From contig NW_026516249.1 in NCBI RefSeq assembly GCF_025602895.1, positions 276,577-340,576 of the forward strand: a stretch of DNA of 64,000 nt, in the 5' to 3' direction. Made by a program: the position numbers and the translations under genes. Source of the stretch: Polychytrium aggregatum. Taxonomy: Eukaryota > Chytridiomycota > Chytridiomycetes > Polychytriales. Shown here piece after piece: positions 52,501-62,807 of the stretch (positions within the stretch are counted from its first letter, which is position 1; the number at the start of each line of letters is the position of its first letter). The notes below the pieces were generated by a model. It searched no databases. It was not told the DNA's origin and was given only the letters and a program-made list of their open reading frames with translations.

Positions 52501-53225
52501 CGCAGAGTCGCCCAGATGGGGAAGTGGTCGGACTGGCCACGGAAGGCACCGGCAGTGTCGACCTGCAGCAGCGGGTCGTTGTTGGCCTGGCGATGCGACA
52601 CAAAGATGTAGTCGATCGTTGTCCAGCTGGGACCCCGCTGCCGGGTGTGGGTCGGGATCACAGCTGGAGGCACAACGCGGAGACCGGCGCGGGAGACAGT
52701 GTCCTCGAGGATCTTCTCCCTGCCACGGAGCGGCGTGGGCAGTCCGCTCAGGGCACTGAGGTGGGCATTGAAGTCACCCACCACAATGACCTGGGCGTCG
52801 GGGAGGGCGGCCTTGGTGTGGATCGACTGGAGGGCCTCGCGGTAGTCGTCCAGCTTGAGGCTCGGGGACAGGTAGAAGTTGCCGATGTGGATAACGTGTT
52901 TGTATGTCACCCACATGGCGTCGCCCTTGTCGCTGACTTCAATGTTGGTGAAGTCGTGCGGGTCGATCCTGGCCGGGTTGTAGAGGATGGCGATGCCTCT
53001 ACCGGCGCGGCAACGGGGACCAGGGACCTTGACGGCATAGCCACAGAGAGGGCTGCGGGGTTCGAGGTCGGCGAGGGTTTCTTGGACACCGACAAAGTCG
53101 ATGTCGTTGGTGTCGATGAGGTTCTTGAGTTCAACGTCGTTGACGTTGATGCCACAGACATTGAAGGAAGCGACGGTCAGGGATGTCTGGGCCCTGCCGC
53201 CTCCCTGCGAGGGGTGTGGATTCAT
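49551..53225 (-). CDS. LINE ORF2: APE endonuclease and reverse transcriptase
   Basis: 1224 aa. The N-terminal 240 residues are an APE-type endonuclease (LTVASFNVCGINVND, FVGVQETL, VVGDFNAHLSAL, TIDYIFVS, GQSDHFPIW), with the catalytic Asn, Glu, Asp and SDH residues in place. The reverse transcriptase follows: IHPVYKNKGSILDPAMYRP, RPDRGTLDQVYSLD, FLDIKAAYDTVWRERLW, GLIQGSVLSPLLFS and FADDGVLI. After the thumb come AACTPSTKMSGLWEARG, a Cys/His motif (RKCKNLARHGSGIDLTRTHA, then QQC) and a Pro-rich tail. No RNase H is apparent. The start ATG overlaps the ORF1 stop as ATGA, which suggests translation by termination and re-initiation. ORF1 also being open argues for recent activity. Confidence 0.92.
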   Translation of the reverse strand: MNPHPSQGGGRAQTSLTVASFNVCGINVNDVELKNLIDTNDIDFVGVQETLADLEPRSPLCGYAVKVPGPRCRAGRGIAILYNPARIDPHDFTNIEVSDKGDAMWVTYKHVIHIGNFYLSPSLKLDDYREALQSIHTKAALPDAQVIVVGDFNAHLSALSGLPTPLRGREKILEDTVSRAGLRVVPPAVIPTHTRQRGPSWTTIDYIFVSHRQANNDPLLQVDTAGAFRGQSDHFPIWATLRVQPKYYPKVDQWQWKIAQLEDPAVRAQYLLALLDERERGLQRIQAALRPISRGSVIPISESAAQDCIDRAWSIMIALITTAADSTIGKASIKTVWKDPALIPEMRQLRERRRDLIYQLKLPGLSLRVAEDKRAELRAVRKQEKNLIVQSRRAAETLAMNKLHSLNASEVAKSLAAMKKRKELDDAFHFDNSDEALERLVVHYGKVSSHSQDTPGAAFDRTVGPRPLDTVPRLLPEDRSIPRLSSDEVADAIVKSPKRKSSGPDKIKAEMLHPVAPVVAPWLRAILLAALKASVVPTEWNTVLIHPVYKNKGSILDPAMYRPIGLTQVLRKIAERVLLPFLTREIGIMDIAQGGFRPDRGTLDQVYSLDALVRMNKIRDDEYSLVFLDIKAAYDTVWRERLWDKIATRGAGPVAVGVLRAMFDRTLVRVASKGRTSQPVWLQKGLIQGSVLSPLLFSAHIDDLPGLLRAEDGLVLASSRHHRLRVNSLWFADDGVLICPAGRTQAMLDICERHSIDNRYRFSPPKCEVLYSACNVDQLHPAKLYGTELPKVLQFRYLGVMVDIDGFRPDLQFDKLLRKVHMVTDTVVGLGITLGKVSAKTITQVYKTFVRPTLEYGMAMDIPDPALRDRLDDAQMTALRTMFRVGPGTPVGAMHLNCGLPKMSVRVKMLALQNWARWDDQVSDGDKMLSMILRNKIIAPYHPDQFLGQGVRADPHWAMVVRRQEADHSLTATEIYRGKTRHQPPPPGPPRPQPVPIKTLIFEDHMKNGFDRSKQLTAACTPSTKMSGLWEARGYQGSMIMLMFMVRWRLGALPGHFRFGYRKCKNLARHGSGIDLTRTHAQQCVDPHQVLVRKVAALKTAHPTWVESGIAGVGPVDKLLDLLSFDRTPPRSRTPPALGSLAAHVPAPRTAFRAFALGAHPAPPPTPTPSVVPPLQSLPAPSSQRSIVSALVIPPPRPPLDPAVPLWELLENVFTRLVSDLVGS

Positions 53226-55507
53226 TGGAGTCGTGCAGCGCTGCTGCTGGCCCGGGGGCCCTCTCCTTCAGAGTCAGTGTCCATGACGGACAGCGGGACT
53301 CTGTAGGCGGGGTGAGGCTTGCTGGGCTTTGACGAGGCACCAGCGGCGGGGGCAGCAGCAGCAGCGACAGCAACGACAACGGCAGGGGCAGCGGTAGCGG
53401 CAGCGGCAGAGGCAGACGACGAGGCAGCGGCAGCGGCAGAACCAGGGACCTTGGGGACGGCGGTGATGTCCGCCCGCTTGACCTCCTTGCCGGATAGGGC
53501 CTTCTTGAGGAGCGAGTCGTACTCGTCGCGGTACTCCTCGGGGATGCGCATCTGGATGCAGCGGCGGACAGGGGCGGTCTTGGCCTTGGCTGCCTGGCGG
53601 AGGGACTTTGCCATAAAGTTCTTGATGGCATCGGATCGGGACAGGGCCAGTCCATGGTGCTTGAGACCATGGATGACGTCGTAGGCCGGTACGACCCTGA
53701 CCCTGCCATGTGTGGACGACAGCGACTCCAGACGGGCACCAAGGTCGGCCTTGTTGGATTTGTCGCGGACAAGGACCTCCATGACCGTGGCCTCAGGGAA
53801 GTTGATCTCGGCCAACTCCCTGGTGTCGATGCCGCATCGCTTGAGGTTGCGGCGGACACTGCCGAGGTCGCCACAGCGGATGCCCTCGACGTACAGCCAG
53901 TCCATGTTGGTGACGGCCTCCCTGAACTTGTCGTTCCGGAGCTCAGAGTTGGCGACCGTCCCGGGGACAAGGACTGGCTGGCGGTGCTGGTTGGGCTGGA
54001 TCGGCTTGGAGGAGCCTGGCATTCGGCCGGTGGTCAGCATCCTCTTCCATTCGTCGAGCTGGCTGGCCTCGGACATGCGGCCGACACGGCTCTCGGCCTC
54101 CCGAACGTTCTTCAAGAGAGCGGCCTTGTACGAGGGAGACGGGGCGGAAACAGGGGCAGAGCCAGGGAGGGAGCCGGAGGACTGGGTCTTGGAACCGGGG
54201 GACTGGGTCTTGGGGGTGGCAGTCTTGTTGGCAACAGACTTGCGGAGCTGCTCCGTGGCACGGCTGATTGCCACATTGGACTTGGCGATCTTCTGGACCA
54301 TGGCCTTGGTGGCAGCATCCATGTTGTCGGCCACGAGTGCCTCGAACAGGATGGACTGCACCCGGTCAGCCTCTCGCTTGAGGATAGCGAGGGCCTCCTC
54401 GGGTTTCATCGCAGGGACGGGAGCCTGGGACGGAGGAGGGGTCTTGGCCTTGACGACGGGTCGGGGCGGAAGGACGGGCCTGGCCTTGGGGACAGGGGAC
54501 GCAGTGCCAACAGCATCAACAGCTCGACGAGCTGGATCGACGGGGTCAGCAGTGGAAGCAGGGGCTGCTCGAGGGGCGCCTTCAGAGGCACCACGGGGGA
54601 CGGCGCGCTGCTTGTCCATGGTCTTGAGGCCGCACTTGGTGTGGAAGTTCTCCTTGAACTTGTCCGAGAACGCATCCACAAACAGCTTGCGGGACTCCTT
54701 GGTGGTGCGGCTCATGTGGGCCCAGAACTGGAAGGCCGACATCTGGCCGGGGCAGGGTCCGTCCTCGAGGGCCTGGGGACACTTGAGCTGGAGCTCGTCC
54801 TTGCCGTGCTTGACGACGATCCAGGGATCGGCCGAGGCGAGCTTGCACTTGCGGCACAGGACAGTGCACTGCAGCTTGGCGGTCACGGCCATCCACAGCT
54901 GGTTGTTCATCTTGGTGACGTCGATGATCTGGGTTGCAGCCTTCTGATCATCGACGTCGGACGAGGCGTGCCACTTGCGCCAGAACTCGTCGCGCCAAGG
55001 AACCGAGACGACGTCGGCACTGGGCTGGACAACAATGTCCATGGCACAGTGGTCTTGGTGGGGAGCGGCGGAGGAGGACACGGGAGCCAGGGACTCGGCA
55101 GGGTGGTCTTGGTCGGCACAGGAGGACGAGGGCTCAGCGTCAGGCTCTTGGTCCGGGCTGAGGTCTTCTTCGACATTGATGTCCTCCAGTTCATCAATGT
55201 CGACGGCGGCACGGGCGGCAGCGCGGTCCAAGGGCGGGAACGAAAAGTCGGGTTCGGCCGGGAACCTGAACTCGGGCGGGGCCGGGAGCCTGGACTCGGG
55301 CACGGACACGGACGGGAACTCGGACTCGGGGAGACGCTCGTCATGCTCCGGCCTGGGGAGCATGGTCATTGCGTCGGGCAAGGACAGGCGACGCTTGGCG
55401 GGGGAGGAAGGGGTGGCCACGGGTCGCTCCTTGCGCTTGAAGATCAAGCTGCCGACAGCGATGGTCGAGGCCGGGAGAAGGGACTGCTGGGGTCTGTCCT
55501 TGGACAT
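53222..55507 (-). CDS. LINE ORF1 (Gag-like RNA-binding protein)
   Basis: 761 aa, directly upstream of ORF2 with a 4-nt overlap. A basic start (IFKRKERPVATPSSPAKRR) and an acidic region (DELEDINVEEDL) lead to a Cys-containing module (LQCTVLCRKCKLASADPWIV, then LKCPQALEDGPCPGQ, then a His and KCGLK) that may bind zinc. A long Ala/Pro/Lys-rich linker and a C-terminal globular part follow (NMDWLYVEGIRCGDLGSV, RRNLKRCGIDTREL, VMEVLVRDKSNKADLG), reminiscent of the RNA-chaperone ends of other LINE ORF1 proteins. It ends in an Ala/Ser homopolymer region. The function is assigned mainly from position and architecture. Confidence 0.8.
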   Translation of the reverse strand: MSKDRPQQSLLPASTIAVGSLIFKRKERPVATPSSPAKRRLSLPDAMTMLPRPEHDERLPESEFPSVSVPESRLPAPPEFRFPAEPDFSFPPLDRAAARAAVDIDELEDINVEEDLSPDQEPDAEPSSSCADQDHPAESLAPVSSSAAPHQDHCAMDIVVQPSADVVSVPWRDEFWRKWHASSDVDDQKAATQIIDVTKMNNQLWMAVTAKLQCTVLCRKCKLASADPWIVVKHGKDELQLKCPQALEDGPCPGQMSAFQFWAHMSRTTKESRKLFVDAFSDKFKENFHTKCGLKTMDKQRAVPRGASEGAPRAAPASTADPVDPARRAVDAVGTASPVPKARPVLPPRPVVKAKTPPPSQAPVPAMKPEEALAILKREADRVQSILFEALVADNMDAATKAMVQKIAKSNVAISRATEQLRKSVANKTATPKTQSPGSKTQSSGSLPGSAPVSAPSPSYKAALLKNVREAESRVGRMSEASQLDEWKRMLTTGRMPGSSKPIQPNQHRQPVLVPGTVANSELRNDKFREAVTNMDWLYVEGIRCGDLGSVRRNLKRCGIDTRELAEINFPEATVMEVLVRDKSNKADLGARLESLSSTHGRVRVVPAYDVIHGLKHHGLALSRSDAIKNFMAKSLRQAAKAKTAPVRRCIQMRIPEEYRDEYDSLLKKALSGKEVKRADITAVPKVPGSAAAAASSSASAAAATAAPAVVVAVAAAAAPAAGASSKPSKPHPAYRVPLSVMDTDSEGEGPRASSSAARLQ

Positions 55508-55620
55508 CGCTCAGCAGTGGGGAAGGGGACAGGGAGTGTGGGAGCGAGGGCGGGGAACTGGAGGGGCAGAGCTGGAACAAACACAGAGGTGAAAGCAGTG
55601 TGGTGCAGGCCACACGGTGC

Positions 55621-55750
55621 AGCAAGAGCAATACAGGTGCAGCAGGAGCAGGACAGGTGCAGCAAGAGCAGGACAGGTGCAGCAAGAGCAGGACAGGTGC
55701 AGCAAGAGCAGGACAGGTGCAGCAGGAGCAGGATAGGTGCGGCAGGAGCA
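55621..55750 (-). repeat. 20-bp tandem repeat x6.5 at the LINE 5' end
   Basis: Units of AGCAAGAGCAGGACAGGTGC on the plus strand, with a few substitutions, about 115 bp upstream of the ORF1 start. They could act as promoter monomers of the LINE or be an unrelated minisatellite. Confidence 0.9.
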
Positions 55751-57267
55751 GAGAACTCGATGTGCGATGAACCTGTGTTTCACGATCCGATCCCGCGTTG
55801 GCGATCCGAAACTCGCATTGGCGATGTCAGTCAAGCTGGTCTTCCTCGCTGCCGTATTTATCGTTTCCCAGTCTGCATCGCCGCCAGCGTCAACGATCGT
55901 GGGAATCGCCCCAACCAGACTTATCTGCCATCGTGATCGACCATCGTGATCAACGTCACAGTCTGCGCACCGATATCGCACGAATCAGCATCGACGATGA
56001 CCAATACCCTCCCCATCCATGGCCAAACCTTACGCATCCACGATGCATGGATGATGCAATTCACATCCCATGACACCCCAGACGCAGCTTTCCCACGGCA
56101 GATACGCCCTCGGATACCCCAATCTGAGTCGGTTTGGGGGAGATACGAACCCGATGATCGGAGTGTGAGGTCGGAATGGCATGTGGGATGCCCCATCAGA
56201 CTCATCATCCATGAGACAAGTGCATGGAGATGCCATGATCCATCGCCGAGTCTCAACCCTGGCGAAGACCATTGGTTCATCCACCGTTCATGACAAGTCG
56301 ATTGCCAATGCACCAGTCATGCATGCGTCATCGTGGATGCACTGTCTGCCCCAAAGCATGGAGTTCCCACGATCCCAAGGTCGAGACTACTCCTCAGAGC
56401 ACCTTGCGTTGACTAGTCATAGAGTCAGTATGATATGCCATTGTGTCCATCCTCTGGCATACCACTACCCCAACCAATGATGGCAGGGTAAGGTGGCATT
56501 ATCTCGAAGGCCGATTGCGTCATGCATCGGACTCTGGAAGGCATCAGACGCCGTTGAGCACTATGAACTCGGACTTGGACATGGTACCAGGCATCGCGAC
56601 ATCATTCACTGAACACATGCAGGGAAGGACAGTGATGGTGGCAGTATGTGGCGATGGCAAGAGAGTCACACATATCAATCAAGGGTCAGCATTGGTGTTA
56701 TTGCAGTTATGTAGTGATATCAGTGATGGAAGAGCGGAGGGTACTCAGCGAGTAGTCAAGACACACTCCCACTCAAACCAAAGGCCAACAGGCAGAGCAT
56801 GTAGAGGGAGAGTGGACAAGTGCTGCACCCTGAGCCTAAACCCTCTAAGCCTAACCAACTCATGCTAAGCCTGCTGTGATACTGTTGCCAAGATGTGGCA
56901 GTGGGGTGGACATGATTGATTTTGTACCATCGGCCAAGGCTTGGAGCCTCCCCGACAGTGTGTTTTTATTGAACCAATACATCGACAACAGAAAGAAAAG
57001 TCCAGCCATAATCGCAAGAGTAGAATGGTCAAACAAGAGGGTACTGAAGAAACGTACTGAATAAGTTGAATAGTGAATATCAGACTCAAAGAACGGATCA
57101 ACAACTGGAGACTCAGACCCGGCTACAGAGTTAGTCGGAAACCCAAGTCTGACAACTGGATCTACACTTGAAACCTCGACTCATGAAAACAAACAACCTC
57201 AATAGTGTCTCGAATATACAACAAACCGTCGAGAAGAAAGGAATGATACTGTTCTACATCAGCAGCA
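55751..57267. other. Gene-free stretch downstream of the D5 fragment
   Basis: AT-richer unique sequence with frames of at most about 140 codons and no recognisable domain. It is the 3' side of the D5-like gene, so further viral remains could be hidden here, but I see none. Confidence 0.35.
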
Positions 57268-58488
57268 CTAATCAGCTGCCCCAACAGCCTCGGTAGTTTC
57301 CGTAGTATCCTGGTGTCCACTGCCCACAACTCGTTCAAGCCCTTTGAAGGACCTGGTTCCCCCGGGACTGGTCTTCTCAATAAAGTGAGGGAGTAGCTTC
57401 TTGTGGCTGCTCAAAATCGGACCAATCACCAACTTCAATTGGTGTTCAGTGAGGTTATGGCCCGGTCGAGCAGCGTGCTTGGAAGTGATTGTCCTGGCAA
57501 TCTCGTCGGTGTTGGTAGCGTCCTTTCCATTGTCCCTGAACCACTGATAGAATTCCATGGAGAGTGCAGGAAGCATGATGATGAAGTCCTTATGGTCGTA
57601 GCCTTCAGATTGAGGTTGGTGGAGAATGAAGGTTGACTCAATGAACTCGGCCACACTATCAGTGCTGGGACCCATATCTTGGATCGCCTTCTCGTTCATG
57701 ATCGGCGGCCTTGTCCTCAGCAACGAGCCGCCGCTGCTGTACTTGGGGTACCATTGGCACATGAGACAGTGCATCGCATTTTTGTACTCCTGTCGCTCCA
57801 TAATACTTCCCAGAGTCTCGTCCTTCATAAACACAGGTGCTCCAGGATATTTCTGCTGATAAGCGCGATATTGATCCTGGTTCATGGCAAACTTTGAGCG
57901 ATAGGGATTGAATACGACTCGTCGATACACTGCATCGTACTTGGTCAAGTGGGCCAGGTCGATGTCTTCAGGGTTGCACATGATCATGAACTTGATCCTG
58001 AGTTCCTTTGAACTATGACCCTGGTAGACGTCGCGAAAGCCGACCTCGTCGCCGCCGACAAGGTTCTTGATGCGCATTGTATTCAATGGTCGAGGCCTGT
58101 TTCCCTTCCGCTCAAGCTCGGACACATACACAAATCGCGCATTCGAGATCGATGCCACCTCTGGCGTCGCCGTCGAGCTGCTGTTGGAGCTTGTGAACAG
58201 GTAGCTGCTGGGCAGCATTTTAGTATAAGCGGAGCCCAGAGTCATTCGAAGAATCTTGATGATCAGGGACTTGCCATTGGATGAATCGCCGATACCGAGG
58301 ACGAGGAACTGTTCATCATTGGATCCATCCAGCAGGCTGGCAAAGTAGCGCATGTTCCAGTCGAACTGTGCTGGATCCGTAAAGATGGTTCGGATGATGT
58401 CGGTGAGGTGGTCCATGGCCTTCAGCACCTCGGCAGTATTTTGATCGTTGAAGTAGGCATTGGACCACAGAGTGAAGTAGTCATTGGG
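57268..58488 (-). pseudogene. D5-like superfamily 3 primase-helicase fragment of giant-virus type, cut by an LTR
   Basis: About 405 codons, open from the LTR junction to a stop at 57268. The upstream boundary coincides with the LTR of element C, and codons remain open right up to it, so the gene once continued to the right. It carries the D5/SF3 helicase core: Walker A GIGDSSNGKS, Walker B FVYVSELE, the LVGGDEVGFRDVY signature and motif C IMCNPEDID, then an arginine-finger-like YRRVVF. D5 proteins unwind DNA at replication forks of nucleocytoplasmic large DNA viruses; phages and plasmids have distant versions. The spacing here is of the NCLDV kind. The primase half is absent from the window. 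The remaining frame has no stop or indel, so the insertion is recent. Viral origin is inferred from family distribution. Confidence 0.8.
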
Positions 58489-58908
58489 TGTAAGGAGTGA
58501 ACAAGCGCAAGGACGAAGACCAAGTGCTTGGTATGAGCTTTATTAGCTTTTAGCCCCGAACACCAAAGAACAAGTTTTGTTCGAACTGGTGTTCAACATA
58601 GGCTCAGACATGCAGGGCTATTTATAGACCGGGAGAAGGTCGAGGGGCAAAAGTGGGCGAGAAGGGTGGAGCATCACAGAGAAGCGAGAAGGGGGGTGCG
58701 AGAGTGGCTGGTGTGCAAGCGAGAGAGGCTTGGCACAGCCCGGGGACATGTGCCGAGCGGTGGGGGAGGCAGGAAACCAGTAGACGCGGGTGGCAACGGC
58801 GCGTGCTCATGCATGGGGGCAAACAAACACGTGGGGACTCATGATTGGTGCGGAGGGCGAGAGCATGCGGGACAATCTCATTGGTCCGTTGTGATGCTGG
58901 TCATCACA
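58489..58908 (-). repeat. 3' LTR of chromovirus C
   Basis: 420 bp. On the element's strand it starts TGTGATGACC and ends CTCCTTACA. A purine tract AAGGAGGAGATAG, including the pol stop codon, is directly adjacent. TATAAATAGCCC and an AATAAAG signal lie inside. Confidence 0.88.
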
Positions 58909-61900
58909 CTATCTCCTCCTTAAACTACGGCGTGTTCCATCTTGAGTTCTCCTGGGGCCAGGCTTGTCTGGGTAGCGTCGGTGGTACTCCGCGGCCACCG
59001 TTGGGGCAAAGACAATGTCGGCGGGCTCCCAACTTCGATCGGTGACCGGGTAGCCTTTCCAATCGATGAGATAGTGCAGCTTTCCGCGCACGAACTTGGA
59101 GTCTAAGATCTCTTCGACCTCCCACTCCAAGTTCCCATCGATGACCACCGCAGGGGGCGGCGCTTGCACCCGACCCGGAAGCGAGTTCTTCTTGTAGGGC
59201 TCAAGAAGAGACACATGGAACACCGGGTGCACCTTTATGTCCTTTGGCAAGTCCAGGCGGAAAGCCAATGTCCCGACGGCCTCGAGGATGGTGAATGGTC
59301 CAATCCTCTGGTAATCCAGCTTCTTGCTTGGGCGAGTGGTGCTGATGTTACGAGTCAGCACCCAGACTTGATCGCCCGGACGCAAGTCGGGAGCCTGGGA
59401 CCTCCGGAGATCTGAGAAGTGCTTGTAGTCAGACTTTGCCTTCTCAAGATTCTCCTTCAACAGTGCCAGGTTCCGCTGGAGATGTTCAACCCTCTCCGTG
59501 GCAGAGGGAACATCAGGGCCGCCAGCGACAACGGGGACTTCGAACCTTGGGTGGAACCCATAGGTTGCCAAGAATGGCGAGGCATGTGTTGACGAGTTCT
59601 CGAGGTTATTGTAAGAGAACTCGGCCAACGGCAGCAGCTCGGCCCAGTCATCTTGCTGATACGACGTGTAACAGCGCAGGTATTGGTTGATGACCTGGTT
59701 GACCCTCTCAGTCTGTCCATCGGTCTGGGGATGGAAGGCCGTGGACAGACTGGTTTGGATCCCGAGCTGCGTGCAGAGTGCCTTCCAGAACCGAGAGGTG
59801 AACTGACTTCCTCGGTCTGAAACCACTGTGTCGGGGAGGCCATGGAGACGAAAGACATTGTCGAGGAACAGTGACGCAGTCTCCTCCGCCGACGGCAGTG
59901 AACGCCAGGACATAAAGTGTGCCATCTTTGTGAGGCTGCATACCACCACAAAGATGCAGGTGTGACCCTTGGACTTTGGCAGATCAGTGATAAAGTCCAT
60001 GGTCAGTGTCCCCCAGGGTCGATCGGCTGTCTGGAGTGGCAACAGGAACCCAAACGGCTTGTGTCGCGGAGCTTTCGAGCGTGCACAGGTGTCGCACGTC
60101 GAGACGTACTCTTTGACATCTTTCCGATAGGTTTGCCACCAAAACTGTCGCGATACCAGAGCCAGAGTCCGTCGGATGCCTGGATGACCCACAGCGACTG
60201 GGTCATGGCACGACTTGAGCGCCGGAACTCGGCACGACTCTGGGACCACAATCCTGTTCTGGAAGGTGAGGTACTGGCCATTCCAGACGAACTTCGGGTC
60301 ACGACGGTATTTGTCTAGACCGGGATCCCGAGCCTGCTCTTCGGCTATGAGCTGCAGCAAATCCACAGGGTCACTGCGACTTGCAACCGAAGAGCGGGCG
60401 TCTCTGCTTCGGAGCACGCGTATCACCGCGGCAGGATCGAGAAGCAGAGGCGGATCCCTCGACACGGAGGCCGACGAAGGGATGTAGTCCGAGCGACGAG
60501 ACAGGGCATCGGCCTTGCCGTTCCTCGCACCAGGACGGTACTGGATGCGGATGTCGAACCGAGACAAGAACTGGGACCACCGTGCATGACGCTGGTTTAG
60601 GATGCGAGCCGTTGCCAGGTACTCCAAGTTCTTGTGATCGGTCAGAACGGCAACGGGATGCTGGGCGCCTTCGAGGTAGTGTCGCCACGCCTCGAAAGCC
60701 TCCTTGATCGCCAACAGCTCTTTCTCGTATATGCTGTAGTTACGTTCAGCATTCGAGAGTGTCCGCGAATGGAACGAGCAAGGATGAAGGCGATCATCAG
60801 CACCCCGCTGGGAGAGCACGCATCCAAGCGCAAAGTCCGACGCATCTGACTCTACGACGAACGGCTTGGATGGGTCCGGATGCACCAGAACGGGCTCCGA
60901 AACGAAGGCATCCTTCAAGGATCTGAATGCTTTATCGGCTTCGCGGGACCACTGGAAGCCATGCGTCTTCCGGAAGAGCCGAGTCATGGGCCCCGCGATC
61001 TTTGCGTATCCATCGATGAAGCGTCGATAGAAGTTCGCAAACCCGACAAAGGATCGAAGATCCGAGATGTTGCGCGGTATGGGCCAATCCAAGATCGCAG
61101 AGAGCTTGGATCGCTCCATACCGATGCCCTCGGGCGAGACCATGAAACCAAGGAACGAGACCGAGGTTTTGGAGAACTCGCACTTCTCCAGCTTGCAATA
61201 CAGCTTTGCAGCTCGGAGCTTCGAGAGGACCTGCTTGACGTGCTCTACATGCTGCGACGGATCAGCACTGTAGATCAAGATATCGTCAAGATACGCAATT
61301 GCGAACTGGTCCAACTCGGTGCGCAGGACGTCGTTGATGAAGTGCTGGAACGTCGCTGGCGCGTTGGTGAGCCCAAAGGGCATCACCAAGTACTCGAAGT
61401 GCCCATATCGAGTACGGAAAGCTGTCTTCCACTCGTCCCCGGAGCGGATGCGCAGCAGATTGTAGGCTCCACGAAGGTCCAGCTTAGTGAACACCTTCGC
61501 GCCTCGAAGTCGGTCCAGCAGCTCGCCGATCAGCGGTAAAGGGTAACGGTTCTTTACCGTGATACCGTTCAGTGCGCGGTAGTCAACGCAAAGACGAAGT
61601 GAGCCGTCCTTCTTCTTGACGAAGAGGATTGGTGAGCCTGCTGGGGACGACGAAGGACGAACGAATCCCTTGGCAAGATTCTCGTCGAGATAGTCACGCA
61701 GAGCGTGAAGTTCGGGCTCGGACAGTGAGTACAGAGGCCCGAACTTTGGCGACTTGCCCGGCTCCAAGTCAATGGGGCAGTCATAAGGGCGATGCGGAGG
61801 CAAGGAGTCAGCTTCCTGTTTAGAGAAAACAGACAGGAAGTCCTTGTACTCCGCAGGCACTTCGACAGTCGCAGTGCTCGGCTCGTCAGTGGGCAGGACA

Positions 61901-62014
61901 TGGACCTGAAAGATGGTCAGGGGTTGCGTTCCATGCCTGCATGCATCCAAAGACTCGCGCATCGAGCGGTAATCAATGCTGCAGACGCGGAGAGGAGCGT
62001 CCGAGCTGAGAGGA
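58909..62014 (-). CDS. Chromovirus C Pol, 5' end missing
   Basis: Open from the element D junction; the first visible residues are PLSSDAPLRVCSIDYRSMRE, probably the end of the protease region. Then come RT (VKKKDGSLRLCVDYRALNG, TKLDLRGAYNLLRI, YLDDILIY), RNase H (FVVESDASDFALGCVL), integrase (GHPGIRRTLALVSRQFW, CDTCARSK, TMDFITDLPKS, VSDRGSQFTS, FHPQTDGQTERVN) and a chromodomain (WEVEEILDSKFVRGKLHYL, then IDWKGYPVTDRSWEP), ending LRRR and TAG. No stop or indel interrupts the roughly 1035 codons. It is a different family from element A. Confidence 0.92.
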
Positions 62015-62805
62015 TGTTAGGGATAGCTCCTGCTTGTTCTCCACTTTAACTGCACACTTGGCTATTCTTTTGCCTTTCTGTTTGTTTGTGTGTAGCCTTG
62101 CAGTTCCCCTCCGATTTTCCGCCTTTTGCCTGTCTTTTCCGCTCCTTCCGCACTTCCGTTTTCCCGTGCTGCTCCGCTTCCTTTGTCTTCTTCGCACGCG
62201 CCGGTTTGTTTGTGCACGCGCCTTGCTGCGATTGGTTGCAATTCGGCTGCCGGTCATGTGTCCCCCCACCGGTGACTCATGACCTGCCTGACCGCCCCGA
62301 TCTCTTGTTCATCTCGCATGCATTTGCCCCAACCTTATACTTGACCAATCCGCTTCTTGGACGTTGAGTCACATTGCTTCGCCTTTGCACGTTTCTCCTG
62401 CCAGGTGCTTCGCTTTTGCTTGCGCCTCTCTCGCTTTGGTTCTCTGCCTGTCTCGGTGGTCCTTCTCGGCCCTCGTTCGTGCATCGCCCCCTTCGCCCTG
62501 CTCGATCGCCCACTTTTCCCTCCCTTGGCCGCCCTTCGCTGCCAAGTCCGGACTTGTCTATAAATAGCCTGACCCCCGCGATGTGTAGTCGAACCTTAGC
62601 GTTCAAAATAGGACTAAATAAAGTGCCTTCTACTTTATTCTCTGAGTGTTCCTCACGTCTCATTTCGAGACTAGTCTTATCTTGAACGGATCTTTGCTTC
62701 CCTCGCTCCCTCTCCGAGTCCACTTCGGACTTTACCCTTGCCTTCCCTGAGCTCACTTCGAGCTCACTTCTTCTTTTGCCGTTGAGTCCCCTTCGGACTC
62801 TAACA
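62015..62805 (+). repeat. 5' LTR of element D
   Basis: 791 bp bounded by a perfect inverted hexamer TGTTAG ... CTAACA. It contains a TATA box, AATAAA near 62617 and repeated CTTCGGACT/CACTTCG-type motifs near its 3' end. Confidence 0.9.
62559..62609 (+). promoter_or_regulatory. TATA box and putative transcript 5' end of element D
   Basis: TATAAATA at 62559..62566 is followed 39 nt later by AGCGTTCAAAAT (62598..62609), the exact complement of the PBS. Confidence 0.65.
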
Positions 62806-62807
62806 TC

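Larger units (their letters stand above)
49423..55750 (-). mobile_element. LINE with both ORFs open
   Basis: About 6.3 kb on the minus strand, 5' to 3': 20-bp monomers (55750..55621), ORF1, ORF2, a 128-nt 3' UTR with AATAAA near 49454, and a 13-nt poly(A) tail (T-run 49423..49435). The tail sits inside element B's integrase. The 5' boundary is not certain, and I found no convincing target duplication. Both ORFs are free of stops, so the copy may be competent. Confidence 0.88.
58489..62014 (-). mobile_element. Ty3/Gypsy chromovirus C, 3' part
   Basis: The 3' LTR plus most of pol. The element inserted into the D5-like gene at 58488/58489 and was itself split at 62014/62015 by element D, so its 5' part must lie beyond the window. 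Confidence 0.9.

Noticed and set aside
55621-55750. CRISPR-like array
   Set aside because: The 20-bp units are directly adjacent with no spacers, so this is a simple tandem repeat.
49412-55765. GAACTCG on both sides of the long LINE as a target-site duplication
   Set aside because: The left copy is not flush with the poly(A) tail, and the right flank is not element B sequence, so this is probably chance similarity.
53654-55936. 760-codon frame antisense to LINE ORF1
   Set aside because: Shadow of ORF1 running on into the 20-bp repeat; Gly/Leu/Arg-rich with no domain.
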